From NCBI RefSeq assembly GCF_023897065.1, contig NZ_JAMHIV010000032.1:1-64000 (forward strand): a stretch of DNA of 64,000 nt. The letters run 5' to 3'. Made by a program: the position numbers and the translations under genes. Positions 33,158 through 42,329 of the stretch are shown piece after piece (the stretch's first letter is position 1; the number at the start of each line of letters is the position of its first letter). The DNA is from Crossiella sp. SN42. Its GTDB lineage: Bacteria; Actinomycetota; Actinomycetes; Mycobacteriales; Pseudonocardiaceae. Under the pieces are notes generated by a model, which was not told the origin of the DNA, did no database searches, and saw only the letters and a list, made by a program, of their open reading frames with translations.

Positions 33158-34417
33158 ATGCCCGCACTGATTCCCGCGCCGACGTCGCCGGCCGACAGGG
33201 GCGTGCGTCGCCAGGCGCGGCTCACCACCGGCCTGGTCGCCACCGTGATCTTCCTGACCGCGATCGCGCCGCTGGCCACCGACATGTACGTGCCGGCGTT
33301 CCCCCGCGTCGCGGGTGATCTGTCCGCGACGGCGACGCAGGTCCAGCTGACCCTGACCACCTTCTTCGTCGGCATGGCCCTGGGACAGCTCATCGGCGGC
33401 CCGGTGTCCGACCAGCACGGCCGGCGGCGGCTGCTGATCGCCTCGATCGTGGTCATGACGGCCGCCTCGGTGGTGTGCGCTCTCACCCCCTCCATCGCGG
33501 TCATGATGACGGGACGCTTCCTGCAGGGCTTCGCCGGCGGCTGGGCCATGGTGATCGGCCGGGCCATCATTGTCGACCTCGCTCGTGGCGCCCGGCTGGT
33601 GCGCGTCTTGAACGTCATCGCAGCCGTCGGCGGCATCGCGCCGATCGTCGGGCCGTTGCTCGGCGCGGTCATCCTGCAGCTGTCGCATTGGCGAGTGTCG
33701 TTCTGGGCCGTCGCGGCCATGGGCGTCGCGATGATCCTCGCCGTGCTGGTGGCCGTACCGGAGACGCTGCCGGTCGAGCGGCGGCACGGCGGCGGCCTGC
33801 GGGCATTCGCGACCAACGGGCGGCAGGTGCTGCGGCAGCGCCGCTACCTCGGTTACGTGCTGGTCAGCGGGTCAGCGATGGGCGCTGTGTTCGCCTACGT
33901 GGCGACGTCGGCGTTCGTGCTGCAATCGATGAACGGGATGTCCCCGGTCGCGTACTCGGCCGACTTCGCCGCCAACGCCGCCGGTATGACGGCCGCCGCG
34001 CTGATCGCCGCCCGGCTCGCCGGACGCGTCGCGACCCGCAAGGTCATCGTCGCCGGACAGATCGCCGCCCTGCTGGCCGGCGTGGCGATGCTCGCCGGTG
34101 CGCTGTGGTGGGACACCCCACTGCCGCTGGCGATCGCCTGCTTCGCCGTGCTCATGACCGCGCAGGGCCTCATCGGCCCCAACGGCGGCGCACTCGCCGC
34201 CGCGGAGGTCCCCGAGCACCCCGGCACCGGCTCGGCGATCCTCGGCTTCGTCCAGTGGATCGCCGCCGGCGTCATCGCCCCGATCGCCGGGCTCGGCGGC
34301 GAGCACACCGCGGTGCCGATGGCCCTGCTGATGATCACGTGTGTCGCGCTGTCCATGGTGGGCCTGCTCATCCTCGCCCGGCCCGCCGTCGCACCCTTTC
34401 CCACCAATCGAATGTGA
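33158..34417 (+). CDS. MFS exporter, Bcr/CflA drug-resistance type
   Basis: About 419 residues with 12 hydrophobic spans. The first loop APLATDMYVPAFPRVAGDL and GRFLQGFAGGWAMVIGRAII (motif C region), together with GQLIGGPVSDQHGRRRLL (motif A), are typical of Bcr/CflA multidrug exporters. Expels small hydrophobic compounds by proton antiport. Start uncertain: ATG 33158 is used; ATG 33110, four bases after the palindrome, is an alternative. It is followed by a TAT-signal hydrolase 11 bp downstream on the same strand, likely one operon under the MmyB-type regulator. Confidence 0.88.
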   Translation: MPALIPAPTSPADRGVRRQARLTTGLVATVIFLTAIAPLATDMYVPAFPRVAGDLSATATQVQLTLTTFFVGMALGQLIGGPVSDQHGRRRLLIASIVVMTAASVVCALTPSIAVMMTGRFLQGFAGGWAMVIGRAIIVDLARGARLVRVLNVIAAVGGIAPIVGPLLGAVILQLSHWRVSFWAVAAMGVAMILAVLVAVPETLPVERRHGGGLRAFATNGRQVLRQRRYLGYVLVSGSAMGAVFAYVATSAFVLQSMNGMSPVAYSADFAANAAGMTAAALIAARLAGRVATRKVIVAGQIAALLAGVAMLAGALWWDTPLPLAIACFAVLMTAQGLIGPNGGALAAAEVPEHPGTGSAILGFVQWIAAGVIAPIAGLGGEHTAVPMALLMITCVALSMVGLLILARPAVAPFPTNRM

Positions 34418-34427
34418 GGTTCACTTC

Positions 34428-35531
34428 ATGGAACGCCGCACAGCGCTCGGACTGTTCGCCGCCACCGCCGCCTCTTTCGCGGCTCTGCCCTCCCTCGGCG
34501 CGGGGACCAGCCGCGCCGGAGACGCCACCGGACAGGGCAAGGGCGGTTACACCTTCGCGCTGGACAAGAACGTCAAGCGGACCTCGGTGCGGTTCAAGAA
34601 CCGCTACGGCATCCTGGTCGCCGGGGACCTCTACGTGCCGGAGAACGCCACGGGCAAGCTGCCCGCCCTGGTGGTCAGCGGACCGTTCGGCGCGGTCAAG
34701 GAACAGTCCTCGGGCCTCTACGCCAACGAGTTCGCCCGCCGCGGCTACCTCGCCCTCGCCTTCGACCCCTCCTGCACCGGGGAGAGCGGCGGCACGGTGC
34801 GCGACGTGGCCTCGCCCGATGTCCACACCGAGGACTACAGCGCCGCCGTCGACTTCCTCGGCCTGCAGAAGATCGTCGACCGCGAGCGGATCGGCGCGCA
34901 GGCGATCTGCGGCTTGAGCGGTATGGCGCTCACCGCGGCGGCCGCGGACAGCCGTATCAAGGCGGTCGCCACGGCCTCGATGTACGACATGTCGCGCAGC
35001 ATGTCCCGCGGCCACCAGGACTACTACACCCGCGAGCAGCGCCAGAAGGTCGTGGACCACCTCAGCCGGCAGCGCTGGATCGACGCCGGGAACGGCACCT
35101 ACGCGAGGCTCTCCCACGAGGTCCCCTTCGACGAGAACGGCAACGTCGCCCCCTCGAACCGTGTCCTGCCCAAGACCCTCCCGCCGAACGCCGACCCGAT
35201 CACCAGGATCTTCTTCGACTACTACCGCACCGAGCGCGGCTACCACCCGCGCTCGATCAACTCCACCACCGCGTGGACCGCCACCACGCCGATGTCGTTC
35301 TTCGCCTTCCCCCTGATGACCAACATCGACATGCTGGCGCCCCGCAAGGCCCTCCTGGTGGCCGGTGCCGACGCGCACTCCCGCTACTACTCCGAGGACG
35401 TCCAGGCGATGGCCCCCGGCACCGTCGACCTCGTGATCGTGCCGGGCGCGGACCACGTCGACCTGTACGACCGCAAGGACCTCATCCCATTCGACAGGCT
35501 CGACGAGTTCTTCACCACGAACCTCGCCTGA
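34428..35531 (+). CDS. TAT-exported alpha/beta hydrolase with Cys at the nucleophile elbow
   Basis: 367 residues. MERRTALGLFAATAASFAAL is a twin-arginine-like signal. The hydrolase core has LPALVVSGPFGAVKEQ and RRGYLALAFDPSCTGESGG, and the elbow reads AICGLSGMA, placing Cys where GxSxG enzymes have Ser. This matches dienelactone-hydrolase-like/YcjY relatives, where a Cys nucleophile is known. ADHVDLYD gives the C-terminal His. GAGGT ribosome binding site. Coupled to the exporter upstream, so it may act on the same compound outside the cell. Confidence 0.82.
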   Translation: MERRTALGLFAATAASFAALPSLGAGTSRAGDATGQGKGGYTFALDKNVKRTSVRFKNRYGILVAGDLYVPENATGKLPALVVSGPFGAVKEQSSGLYANEFARRGYLALAFDPSCTGESGGTVRDVASPDVHTEDYSAAVDFLGLQKIVDRERIGAQAICGLSGMALTAAAADSRIKAVATASMYDMSRSMSRGHQDYYTREQRQKVVDHLSRQRWIDAGNGTYARLSHEVPFDENGNVAPSNRVLPKTLPPNADPITRIFFDYYRTERGYHPRSINSTTAWTATTPMSFFAFPLMTNIDMLAPRKALLVAGADAHSRYYSEDVQAMAPGTVDLVIVPGADHVDLYDRKDLIPFDRLDEFFTTNLA

Positions 35532-35632
35532 CCGCAGGGTGGGGGGAATCTCCCCGAACCAGCCCCAGAATCGGCGTTCGCTCATCACTTACCCGGGTAT
35601 CCCCTGGTTCGGGGTTCAAGCCGGGAGGTCGG

Positions 35633-36865
35633 GTGGAGCTGGTGCTGGCGGTCGCGGGCGGGCTCGCCCTGCTCGCGGCCGTGCTGCCGAGGGTGTTGCA
35701 CGGCCGCGCGCTGTCCGCGCCGCTGGTGCTGACGCTGCTGGGCGCCTCGGTGTTCCTGCTGCCCGAAGGTCTGGTGCGGCTGGATCCACGGCCGGAACTG
35801 GACCTCGTGCAGCTGCTCACCGAGCTGGCGGTGATCGTCTCGGTGGCCGGCGCGGGGCTGAAGCTGAACCGGCCGATCGGCTGGCGGGGCTGGGGATCGA
35901 CCTGGCGGCTGCTGGGGATCACCCTGCCGCTGTCGGTGGCCGCGGTGACGTTCCTGGCGCTGGGGCTGCTCGATGTGCCGGTGGCGGCGGCGCTGCTGCT
36001 CGGCGCGGCGCTGGCGCCCACCGACCCGGTGCTGGCCTCCGAGGTGCAGGTGCCCGGACCGGACGAGGAAGAACTGGGCAGCGACAACGAGGTGCGCACC
36101 ACGCTGACCGCCGAGGCCGGGCTCAACGACGCGCTGGCCATGCCGTTCGTGCTGGCCGCGGTGACCCTCGCCGCGCATGGCGAGCTGGGCGTGCGCTGGG
36201 TGCTGACCGAGGTGGTGTGGTCGCTGGCCTGCGGGATCGGGGTGGGCTGGCTGGTCGGCAAGGCGCTGCACCGGCTGTTCTTCCGGGCCCGCTCGCGTTC
36301 GCTGCGGCTGGCCGAGCACACCGACGGGTTCGTGCTGCTCGCCGTGGCGCTGCTGCCGTTCGGGCTGGCCGAGATCGCCGGTGGGCTGGGGTTCCTGGCG
36401 GTGTTCGTCTGCGCCTACGTGGTGCGCGGCAACGCCGAGTCGCACGACTACCACGACGTGCTGCACGACTTCGGCGAACAGCTGGAGGTGCTGTTCGTGG
36501 CGGCGCTGCTGACCGCGCTGGGCGTGGCGGTGGGCAGCGGGCTGCTGGCCGGGCTGCGGCCGGCGGAAGTGCTGTTCGCGGTGCTGGTGGTGCTCGTGGT
36601 GCGGCCACTGCTGGGCGGGCTGGCGCTGCTCGGCGGCGCGGCCCGGCCCAGGGCGGCCGCGGCGATCGCCTTCTTCGGCATGCGCGGCATCGGCACGCTG
36701 TTCTACCTGGCCTTCGCCTTGGGCCACGCCGACTTCGGGCCGGTCGACCCGCTGTGGCGGGTGGTGACCTGCGTGATCCTGCTCTCGGTCGTGCTGCACG
36801 GACTGACCGCCGGGCCGGTGATGCGGCGGCTGGAACGCCGTGGCGCGCACCAGCCCCGGCGCTGA
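35633..36865 (+). CDS. Cation/proton antiporter (CPA1/NhaP type)
   Basis: 410 residues with about 12 transmembrane helices. The signature GAALAPTDPVLASEVQ is followed by the ND motif in TLTAEAGLNDALAMP, as in NhaP/CPA1 sodium(potassium)/proton antiporters. FFGMRGIGTLFYLAFALG near the end is also usual. Exchanges monovalent cations for protons across the cytoplasmic membrane. GTG at 35633 with GGGAGG five bases upstream. Followed 27 bp later by an FAD oxidoreductase on the same strand, probably coincidental. Confidence 0.9.
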   Translation: MELVLAVAGGLALLAAVLPRVLHGRALSAPLVLTLLGASVFLLPEGLVRLDPRPELDLVQLLTELAVIVSVAGAGLKLNRPIGWRGWGSTWRLLGITLPLSVAAVTFLALGLLDVPVAAALLLGAALAPTDPVLASEVQVPGPDEEELGSDNEVRTTLTAEAGLNDALAMPFVLAAVTLAAHGELGVRWVLTEVVWSLACGIGVGWLVGKALHRLFFRARSRSLRLAEHTDGFVLLAVALLPFGLAEIAGGLGFLAVFVCAYVVRGNAESHDYHDVLHDFGEQLEVLFVAALLTALGVAVGSGLLAGLRPAEVLFAVLVVLVVRPLLGGLALLGGAARPRAAAAIAFFGMRGIGTLFYLAFALGHADFGPVDPLWRVVTCVILLSVVLHGLTAGPVMRRLERRGAHQPRR

Positions 36866-36892
36866 CCCGGTGACTCGGCTACCGTCGGGAGC

Positions 36893-38485
36893 ATGGCGTT
36901 GACCGAGGTGGACGCGATCGTGATCGGCTCCGGCCCGAACGGGCTGGTCGCGGCGAACCTGCTCGCCGACCAGGGCTGGGACGTGCTGGTGCTGGAGGCC
37001 GAGGAGGCCCCCGGCGGCTCGGTGCGCACCGCGGAGATCACCGCGCCCGGCTTCCACAACGACCTGTTCAGCTCCTGCTACCCCTTCGGCGTGGCCTCCC
37101 CGGTGCTGGCCGGCCTGGACCTGGGCGCGCACGGCCTGCGCTGGCGCAACGCGCCGCACCCGCTCGCGCACGTGCTGCCCGACCAGCGCGCCGCCCGCCT
37201 CGGCGCCACACCGGAGGACACCGCGGCCTCGGTGAGCACCTTCGCCCCCGGGGACGGCGAGGTCTGGCTGGCGGAGTTCGCGCGCTGGCAACGGGTCAGG
37301 GACGGGCTGATCGAGGCGATCCTGCGGCCGTTCCCGCCGGTGCGGCCCGCGCTGACCCTGGGCAAGGCGCTGGGCGCGGCCGAAGGGCTGCGGTTCGCCA
37401 GGATGGCGCTGTCCTCGGTGCGCGGCTACACCGGGGAGCGGTTCGCCGGTGAGGGCGCGCGGTTGTTGCTGGCGGGCAACGCGATGCACACCGACCTGAG
37501 CCCGGACGCCGCGGGCAGCGCGGTCTTCGGCTGGCTGCTGAGCATGCTGGCCCAGGAGGTCGGCTTCCCGGTGCCGGAAGGCGGCGCGGGCGCGCTGACC
37601 GCGGCTTTGGTGGCGCGGCTGAAGCAGCGTGGCGGCGGTGTCCACTGTGGACGGATGGTGCGGCGGGTGCTGACCGCGCGTGGCACCGCGGTCGGCGTGG
37701 AAGACGTGACCGGGGAACGCTATCGGGCCCGCAAGGCCGTCCTGGCCGACGTGCACCCGGTGTCGCTTTACCGAAACTTGGTGGGGGAGGAGCAGCTCCC
37801 GGCGCGGCTGGTGGAGGACCTGGCGCGGTTCGCCTTCGACGACGCCACGGTCAAGGTCAACTGGGCGCTGTCCACGCCGATCCCCTGGCTGGCCCCGGAA
37901 GCGCACGGCGCGGCCGTGGTGCACCTGGGCGCGGACCTCAACGGCCTGAGCCGGTTCGCCACCGACCTGGCCTGCGGTGTCGAGCCCAACCACCCGTTCG
38001 TCCTGTTAGGACAGATGACCACCGCCGACCCGACCCGCTCGCCTGAGGGCACCGAGGCGGTGTGGGCCTACTTCCACGTGCCACGCGGCCTGGACTGGAC
38101 GCCGGACCGGCTGCACCGCTACACCGACCTGGTGGAGTCCTTGCTGGAGCGGCACGCGCCGGGTTTCCGGTCGCGGATCCTGGGCCGCGCGGTGCAGGCC
38201 CCGCCGGACCTCCAGGGGCGCAACCCGAGCCTGGTGGAGGGTTCGGTGAACGCCGGCTCGACCGCGCTGAGCCAGCAGCTGGTGTTCCGGCCGGTGCCGG
38301 GACTGGGCCGGGCGGACACCCCGGTGGACCGGCTGTACCTGGCCGGTGCCGGGGCGCATCCCGGTGGGGCGGTGCACGGCGGGCCGGGCGCGAACGCGGC
38401 GCGGGCGGCGCTGGCGCGCAACGGGATCGCCGGTGGCGTGTACCAGACGGCGATCCACGGCCTGCACCGGTTGGTCTACGGCTGA
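36893..38485 (+). CDS. Phytoene desaturase-like NAD(P)/FAD oxidoreductase
   Basis: 530 residues. The dinucleotide-binding N-terminus VIGSGPNGLVAANLLADQGW is followed by a second flavin contact at the C-terminus, LYLAGAGAHPGGAVHGGPG. This is the crtI/phytoene dehydrogenase-like family, whose members also include general carotenoid and polyprenyl oxidases. No carotenoid biosynthetic partners are near, so a carotenoid role is not supported. The C-terminus overlaps the convergent SRPBCC gene by 10 bp. Confidence 0.85.
   Translation: MALTEVDAIVIGSGPNGLVAANLLADQGWDVLVLEAEEAPGGSVRTAEITAPGFHNDLFSSCYPFGVASPVLAGLDLGAHGLRWRNAPHPLAHVLPDQRAARLGATPEDTAASVSTFAPGDGEVWLAEFARWQRVRDGLIEAILRPFPPVRPALTLGKALGAAEGLRFARMALSSVRGYTGERFAGEGARLLLAGNAMHTDLSPDAAGSAVFGWLLSMLAQEVGFPVPEGGAGALTAALVARLKQRGGGVHCGRMVRRVLTARGTAVGVEDVTGERYRARKAVLADVHPVSLYRNLVGEEQLPARLVEDLARFAFDDATVKVNWALSTPIPWLAPEAHGAAVVHLGADLNGLSRFATDLACGVEPNHPFVLLGQMTTADPTRSPEGTEAVWAYFHVPRGLDWTPDRLHRYTDLVESLLERHAPGFRSRILGRAVQAPPDLQGRNPSLVEGSVNAGSTALSQQLVFRPVPGLGRADTPVDRLYLAGAGAHPGGAVHGGPGANAARAALARNGIAGGVYQTAIHGLHRLVYG
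37640..37652. repeat. Dispersed palindrome TCCACWGTGGAC, copy 4
   Basis: Perfect GTCCACTGTGGAC in the phytoene-desaturase-like gene, read there as Val-His-Cys-Gly, a different frame from the copies at 702 and 30519. Confidence 0.6.
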
Positions 38486-38922
38486 CGGGCCCGGCCGACG
38501 GCCATGTCGGCCAGCCTGCTCAGCGCCTCCCGGTTCCGCGGCCGCAACAGGGCCGCCTGCACCGCGTTGGGCAGCAGCTTGCCCGGCCCGGCGTCCACCA
38601 GCTCCGACATCGCCACCACCGTGGCCCCGTCCTGCGTCGGCGCCAGCTCCAGCCGCACGGTCGCCTTGCCCATCGGCCACATCCTGGCCTCCAGGACCAG
38701 CAGCCGGGACGGCTCCAGCTCCCGCACCACGGTCACGTCCTCGACCTGGAGCGGCCACGGGCCGATGCTGTGGTGGATGCGGGTGCCCACCGCGGGCCAG
38801 CCGGCGTCCACCTTGCGGATGTGCGAGGCGCCCACCACCCAGCTCGCGTAGCTCCAGCCGTCGGCCAGCACCGCGAAGACGGTGCCCGGCGCGGTCTCGA
38901 TCCGCTGTTCGACCTCGATCAT
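38476..38922 (-). CDS. SRPBCC family (polyketide cyclase-like) protein
   Basis: 148 residues. Begins MIEVEQRIETAPGTVFAVLA, followed by SYASWVVGASHIRKVDA, standard for START/Bet v1-like actinobacterial proteins. The C-terminus NREALSRLADMAVGR is a helix closing the cavity. It likely binds a lipid or polyketide-like ligand; unknown. ATG at 38922, 49 bp downstream of the DUF4436 gene end on the same strand. Confidence 0.78.
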   Translation of the reverse strand: MIEVEQRIETAPGTVFAVLADGWSYASWVVGASHIRKVDAGWPAVGTRIHHSIGPWPLQVEDVTVVRELEPSRLLVLEARMWPMGKATVRLELAPTQDGATVVAMSELVDAGPGKLLPNAVQAALLRPRNREALSRLADMAVGRARQP

Positions 38923-38971
38923 GAAGCCTCCCGTGTCGCCCGGGGGATACCCGGCGGGGACCGGAACATGC

Positions 38972-39799
38972 TCACGACTTCTGCCGCACGCCCTTGACCA
39001 CCACCAGCACCAGGGCCAGGGTGATCACCGCCTCGGCCCAGAAGAAGGCGCAGTAGTCGATCATCGAGCCGATCGGCGGCAGGCCGGGAGCGGCGTTGCG
39101 GAAGCCGACCAGCGCGAACAGGGTGGCCGCCATCCAGCCCAGCGCTGGCCAGATCATGCCCAGGCCGCGGCGCACGATGTGCAGGGCCCCGGCCAGCACC
39201 GACAGCGCCAGCGCCCACATCACGATCACCTGGAACCAGGCCAGGATGAACGTGCTCCGGGACCGCTTGATCAGCAGGTCCGCGCTGACCCCGCCGTCCT
39301 CGGCGGCGCCGCTGACCACGCGGGAGAGGAAGAACGGGTCGTGGTCGGCGTAGCTCAACGTGGTCGGCACGGGGGAGCCGCCCGCGGTGACCTCGAAGTA
39401 GAGCGTGGTGCGGTAGCGGTCGAACGGGAAGTCCGAGACCACGCCGTCGTCCAGCGGTATCCGCAGCTCCTTGGCCGGGATGCGCTCGCCCGCGGTGAAC
39501 CGCAGCGGCGCGGTGGCCACCGAGGAGCTGTCCACCACCAGGTTCCGGCCGGCGGCGCGCTCGTCGCCGTGGTCGCTGAAGGCCCCGCGCGGGGTGATGT
39601 GCAGTTGCAGCACCAGTTCCCTGGCCGGGGCGTCCACCCGCTGCACGTAGACCGAGACGTCCACCCGGTCGGCCGCGGCGGTGTCACCCAGCTCGTAGAA
39701 GCCTTCCCTGGTGTCCCGCTCGTGGTAGTAGGCCAGGATGCCGAGCAGGACGGCGAGCAGCACGCCGAGCGGCGCGACGAGGTAGGGCCACTTGCGCAC
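38972..39799 (-). CDS. DUF4436 domain membrane protein
   Basis: 275 residues. One N-terminal transmembrane helix (VAPLGVLLAVLLGILAYY), an extracytoplasmic beta domain (VDVSVYVQRVDAPARELVL; PFDRYRTTLYFEV), then three C-terminal spans (FQVIVMWALALSVLAGALH; WPALGWMAATLFALVGF; AVITLALVLVVVKG). This is the DUF4436 pattern, function unknown. GTG at 39799 follows a strong GCAGGAGG site. A 12-bp hairpin separates it from the upstream small secreted protein. Confidence 0.78.
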   Translation of the reverse strand: MRKWPYLVAPLGVLLAVLLGILAYYHERDTREGFYELGDTAAADRVDVSVYVQRVDAPARELVLQLHITPRGAFSDHGDERAAGRNLVVDSSSVATAPLRFTAGERIPAKELRIPLDDGVVSDFPFDRYRTTLYFEVTAGGSPVPTTLSYADHDPFFLSRVVSGAAEDGGVSADLLIKRSRSTFILAWFQVIVMWALALSVLAGALHIVRRGLGMIWPALGWMAATLFALVGFRNAAPGLPPIGSMIDYCAFFWAEAVITLALVLVVVKGVRQKS

Positions 39800-39820
39800 G
39801 TTTCCTCCTGCGCGGGAAAC

Positions 39821-39852
39821 GCCACAACCCCGCGCGGCGGCGGGGTTGTGGC
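39821..39852. terminator. Terminator hairpin
   Basis: Perfect 12-bp stem GCCACAACCCCG/CGGGGTTGTGGC with an 8-base loop, 11 bp after the stop of the small secreted protein gene and before the DUF4436 gene start. Confidence 0.8.
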
Positions 39853-39863
39853 GAGAGGGTCGC

Positions 39864-40121
39864 TCAGAGATCGATGTCGATCCGGATGCCCAGCAGGGTG
39901 CCGTGCACACCCTCGTTCAGGTCGATGTCCAGGCTGTTGTCGTTGAGGTCCAGCGTCAGCGGGCTGACGTCGACGTTGGCGCCCAGCGGCGACAGGCTCG
40001 CCGAGACGGACGGGCCGTCGTGGGAGTCGCGCTCGGCGGCCAGCGCGGTGCCCGCACCCGCTCCGCAGAGTCCGGCGACCACGAGGCCGGTGGCCGCGAC
40101 CTGGGCGAGACGACGACGCAT
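39864..40121 (-). CDS. Small secreted protein, unknown
   Basis: 85 residues. The first 28 residues are a Sec signal (QVAATGLVVAGLCGAGAG, cleavage at ALA-AE). The mature part is short and rich in Asp, Asn and Leu (DVSPLTLDLNDNSLDIDLNE, HGTLLGIRIDIDL), suggesting alternating beta strands or an Asp-rich surface. No family recognised. ATG at 40121 with GGAGAAC just upstream. It has its own terminator, so it is probably an abundant small exported protein transcribed alone. Confidence 0.65.
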   Translation of the reverse strand: MRRRLAQVAATGLVVAGLCGAGAGTALAAERDSHDGPSVSASLSPLGANVDVSPLTLDLNDNSLDIDLNEGVHGTLLGIRIDIDL

Positions 40122-40331
40122 GAGCGTTCTCCAATCGACGTGCCTGCACTGCTGCGGGCGGAATCCGAACACGTCACCGGGACCGCGGCAAGAGTTGATC
40201 ATCCGATCCGGCGACGGCCCCGCCCGTGCGGGTGATCCCGCCGAGCGGGCGGGCGGCGGCGGTGGCACAGTGCCTTATCCGCCCGGTAAATCACCTGCCC
40301 GGCCCAGGCCGCTTTGGCACACTCACCGGAC

Positions 40332-40757
40332 ATGACCAGCCAGCACACCCTGACCGCCGGAGACGCCGACCCCGAGCTGGAGCAGCGGCTGGAGGAGGAG
40401 CTGGTCGCCTTCAACGACACCGCGGTGGGCCACGCGCCCAAGGGCGGGTTCTCGGTGCGGGTGCAGGACGAGGCCAGTGAGCTGGTCGGCGGCCTGACCG
40501 CGTGGACCTGGGGCGGGCTGGCCGGGATCGAGCTGCTGTGGGTGCGCGCGGACAGCCGGGCGGACGGCTGGGGCAGCAGGCTGCTCGCCGCCGCCGAGAC
40601 CGAGGCCCGGCGGCGCGGCTGCGACCGGATGGTGGTGTCCTCCTTCACCTTCCAGGCGCCCGGCTTCTACCGGAAGCACGGGTTCGCCGAGACCGGCCGG
40701 ACCCTCGGCATCCCCGGCGGCGCGGAGGACGTGCACCTGTTCAAGAAGCTCGGCTAG
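40332..40757 (+). CDS. GNAT family acetyltransferase
   Basis: 141 residues with the GNAT fold signs: IELLWVRADSRADGWGSRLL (acetyl-CoA pyrophosphate loop region, with an Arg-x-x-Gly-x-Gly-like stretch) and APGFYRKHGFAETGR (the final strand-helix Tyr/Phe). Transfers an acetyl group to an unidentified amine. ATG at 40332. It is convergent with the aldehyde dehydrogenase gene, overlapping by four bases. Confidence 0.85.
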   Translation: MTSQHTLTAGDADPELEQRLEEELVAFNDTAVGHAPKGGFSVRVQDEASELVGGLTAWTWGGLAGIELLWVRADSRADGWGSRLLAAAETEARRRGCDRMVVSSFTFQAPGFYRKHGFAETGRTLGIPGGAEDVHLFKKLG

Positions 40758-42211
40758 ATCGGGTACCGGCTGTGCTGCGGCCCCACGGTGATCCACCGGG
40801 TGGTGGTGAAGGCGTCCACGCCCCAGCGGCCGCCGAACTTGCCGTAGCCGCTCTGCCCGACCCCGCCGAAGGGCGCCTGCGGCTCGTCGGCCACCGACTG
40901 GTCGCCGACGTGCGCGATGCCGGTGCGCAGCTGCCGCGCGATGGCCAGGCCCCGGCCCTGGTGACCGGTCAGGATGCCGGTGCTCAGGCCGTAGCCGGTG
41001 TTGTTGGCCAAGGCGACGGCTTCCTCGTCGGTGTCGAAGGTCAGCACCGTGCACACCGGGCCGAAGACCTCCTCGTGCTGGATGCGCATGTCCGGGGTGA
41101 TGCCGGAGAGCACCGTGGCCGGGTAGCTCGCGCCCTGCGCCGGGCCGCCGCCGGTGTGCAGGGTGGCCCCGGCCTCGACCGTCTCGGCGACCAGGGCGGC
41201 CACCCGCTGCGCGGACTCGGCGCTGATCAGCGGTCCGAGGGTGGTCGCGGGATCGGCGGGCGCGCCGCGGTGCAGGGTGGCGGCGCGGGCGGTGAGCCTG
41301 GCGGTGAACTCCTCGGCGACCGCGCGGTGCACCAGCACCCGGTCGGCGGACATGCAGATCTGGCCGGTGTTGGCGAAGGCGCCGAAGTTGACCGCGGCGG
41401 CGGCCTGGTCCAGGTCGGCGTCGTCGAGCACCAGCACCGAGTTCTTGCCGCCCAGCTCCAGCACCGCGGGCTTGAGGTGCTCGGCCGCGGTCACCCCGAT
41501 GATCCGGCCGACGCCGGTGGAGCCGGTGAAGTTGACCATCCGCACCCGCTCGTCGGCGATCAGCGTGCGGGCGATCTCGGCGGCGTCCTCGCGGGCGTTG
41601 CTGACCACGTTGAGCACGCCCGGCGGCAGGCCGGCCTCGTGCAGCAGGTCGGCCAGGAAGTACCCGGCGGCGACCGGCGCGTCCTCGGAGGGCTTGAGCA
41701 CCACGGTGTTGCCCACCGCCAGCGGCACCGCCAGGGACCGGACGCCCAGGATCACCGGCGCGTTCCACGGCGAGAACGCGGCCACCACGCCCACCGGCTC
41801 GCGCACCGCCAGGGACAGCTGCCCGGTGAACTCCGAGCTGAGCACCTCGCCGACCGGCTGGGTGGTCGCGGCGGCGGCCTCGCGCAGGATCTGGCTCGCC
41901 AGGTCCACGTTGAACAGGCCCCAGCCCCTGGTGCCGCCGGTTTCCGCGGCGATCAGCTCCACCACCTGCTCGGCCCGCTGTTCCAGCAGGTCAGCGGCCT
42001 TGAGTAAGACCGCGCGGCGCTCGCTGGGCTTGGCCGCCGCCCAGGCCGGGAACGCCTCGTGCGCGGCTTCGGTGGCCCGCGTGACGTCGGCCGGGGTGGC
42101 CGCGGCGACCTGGGCGTAGACCTCGCCGGTCCAGGGGGAGAGGTCGGGGGCGGTGCGCCCGCTCGCGGCGGGTGTCTCGACGCCGTTGACGATCAGCTGA
42201 CGGGTGCGCAC
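40754..42211 (-). CDS. Aldehyde dehydrogenase (aromatic/salicylaldehyde-type)
   Basis: 485 residues. ELGGKNSVLVLDDADLD holds the catalytic Glu and ANTGQICMSADRVLV the catalytic Cys. VNFTGSTGVGRII is the cofactor loop, and AHVGDQSVADEPQAPFGGVG at the end is like vanillin and salicylaldehyde dehydrogenases; that substrate is inference. GTG at 42211 with GAGGAG upstream. Divergent from a tandem IclR regulator, with GTTCG/CGAAC repeats between them, so it is presumably inducible by an aromatic compound. Confidence 0.88.
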   Translation of the reverse strand: MRTRQLIVNGVETPAASGRTAPDLSPWTGEVYAQVAAATPADVTRATEAAHEAFPAWAAAKPSERRAVLLKAADLLEQRAEQVVELIAAETGGTRGWGLFNVDLASQILREAAAATTQPVGEVLSSEFTGQLSLAVREPVGVVAAFSPWNAPVILGVRSLAVPLAVGNTVVLKPSEDAPVAAGYFLADLLHEAGLPPGVLNVVSNAREDAAEIARTLIADERVRMVNFTGSTGVGRIIGVTAAEHLKPAVLELGGKNSVLVLDDADLDQAAAAVNFGAFANTGQICMSADRVLVHRAVAEEFTARLTARAATLHRGAPADPATTLGPLISAESAQRVAALVAETVEAGATLHTGGGPAQGASYPATVLSGITPDMRIQHEEVFGPVCTVLTFDTDEEAVALANNTGYGLSTGILTGHQGRGLAIARQLRTGIAHVGDQSVADEPQAPFGGVGQSGYGKFGGRWGVDAFTTTRWITVGPQHSRYPI

Positions 42212-42234
42212 AGGGGAGCTCCTCGCGGGAAAGT

Positions 42235-42258
42235 GTTCGTGTAGCGAACTTTTGTTCG
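42235..42258. promoter_or_regulatory. GTTCG/CGAAC inverted repeats, putative IclR operator
   Basis: GTTCG-N5-CGAAC (15-bp palindrome, 42235-42249) followed by N4 and another GTTCG (42254-42258). Lies between the divergent aldehyde dehydrogenase and IclR genes. IclR proteins commonly bind such short inverted repeats; here it would act as an overlapping pair of sites. Confidence 0.65.
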
Positions 42259-42329
42259 TCAGGGATACAGTGCAGTCTGGCGTGTTATCGGATAGGGCGT
42301 CAACAGTTCGTGCCGTGGAAGGAGCAGAA

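Noticed and set aside
36893-38485. Carotenoid biosynthesis cluster
   Set aside because: Only one phytoene-desaturase-like gene, no synthase or cyclase nearby.
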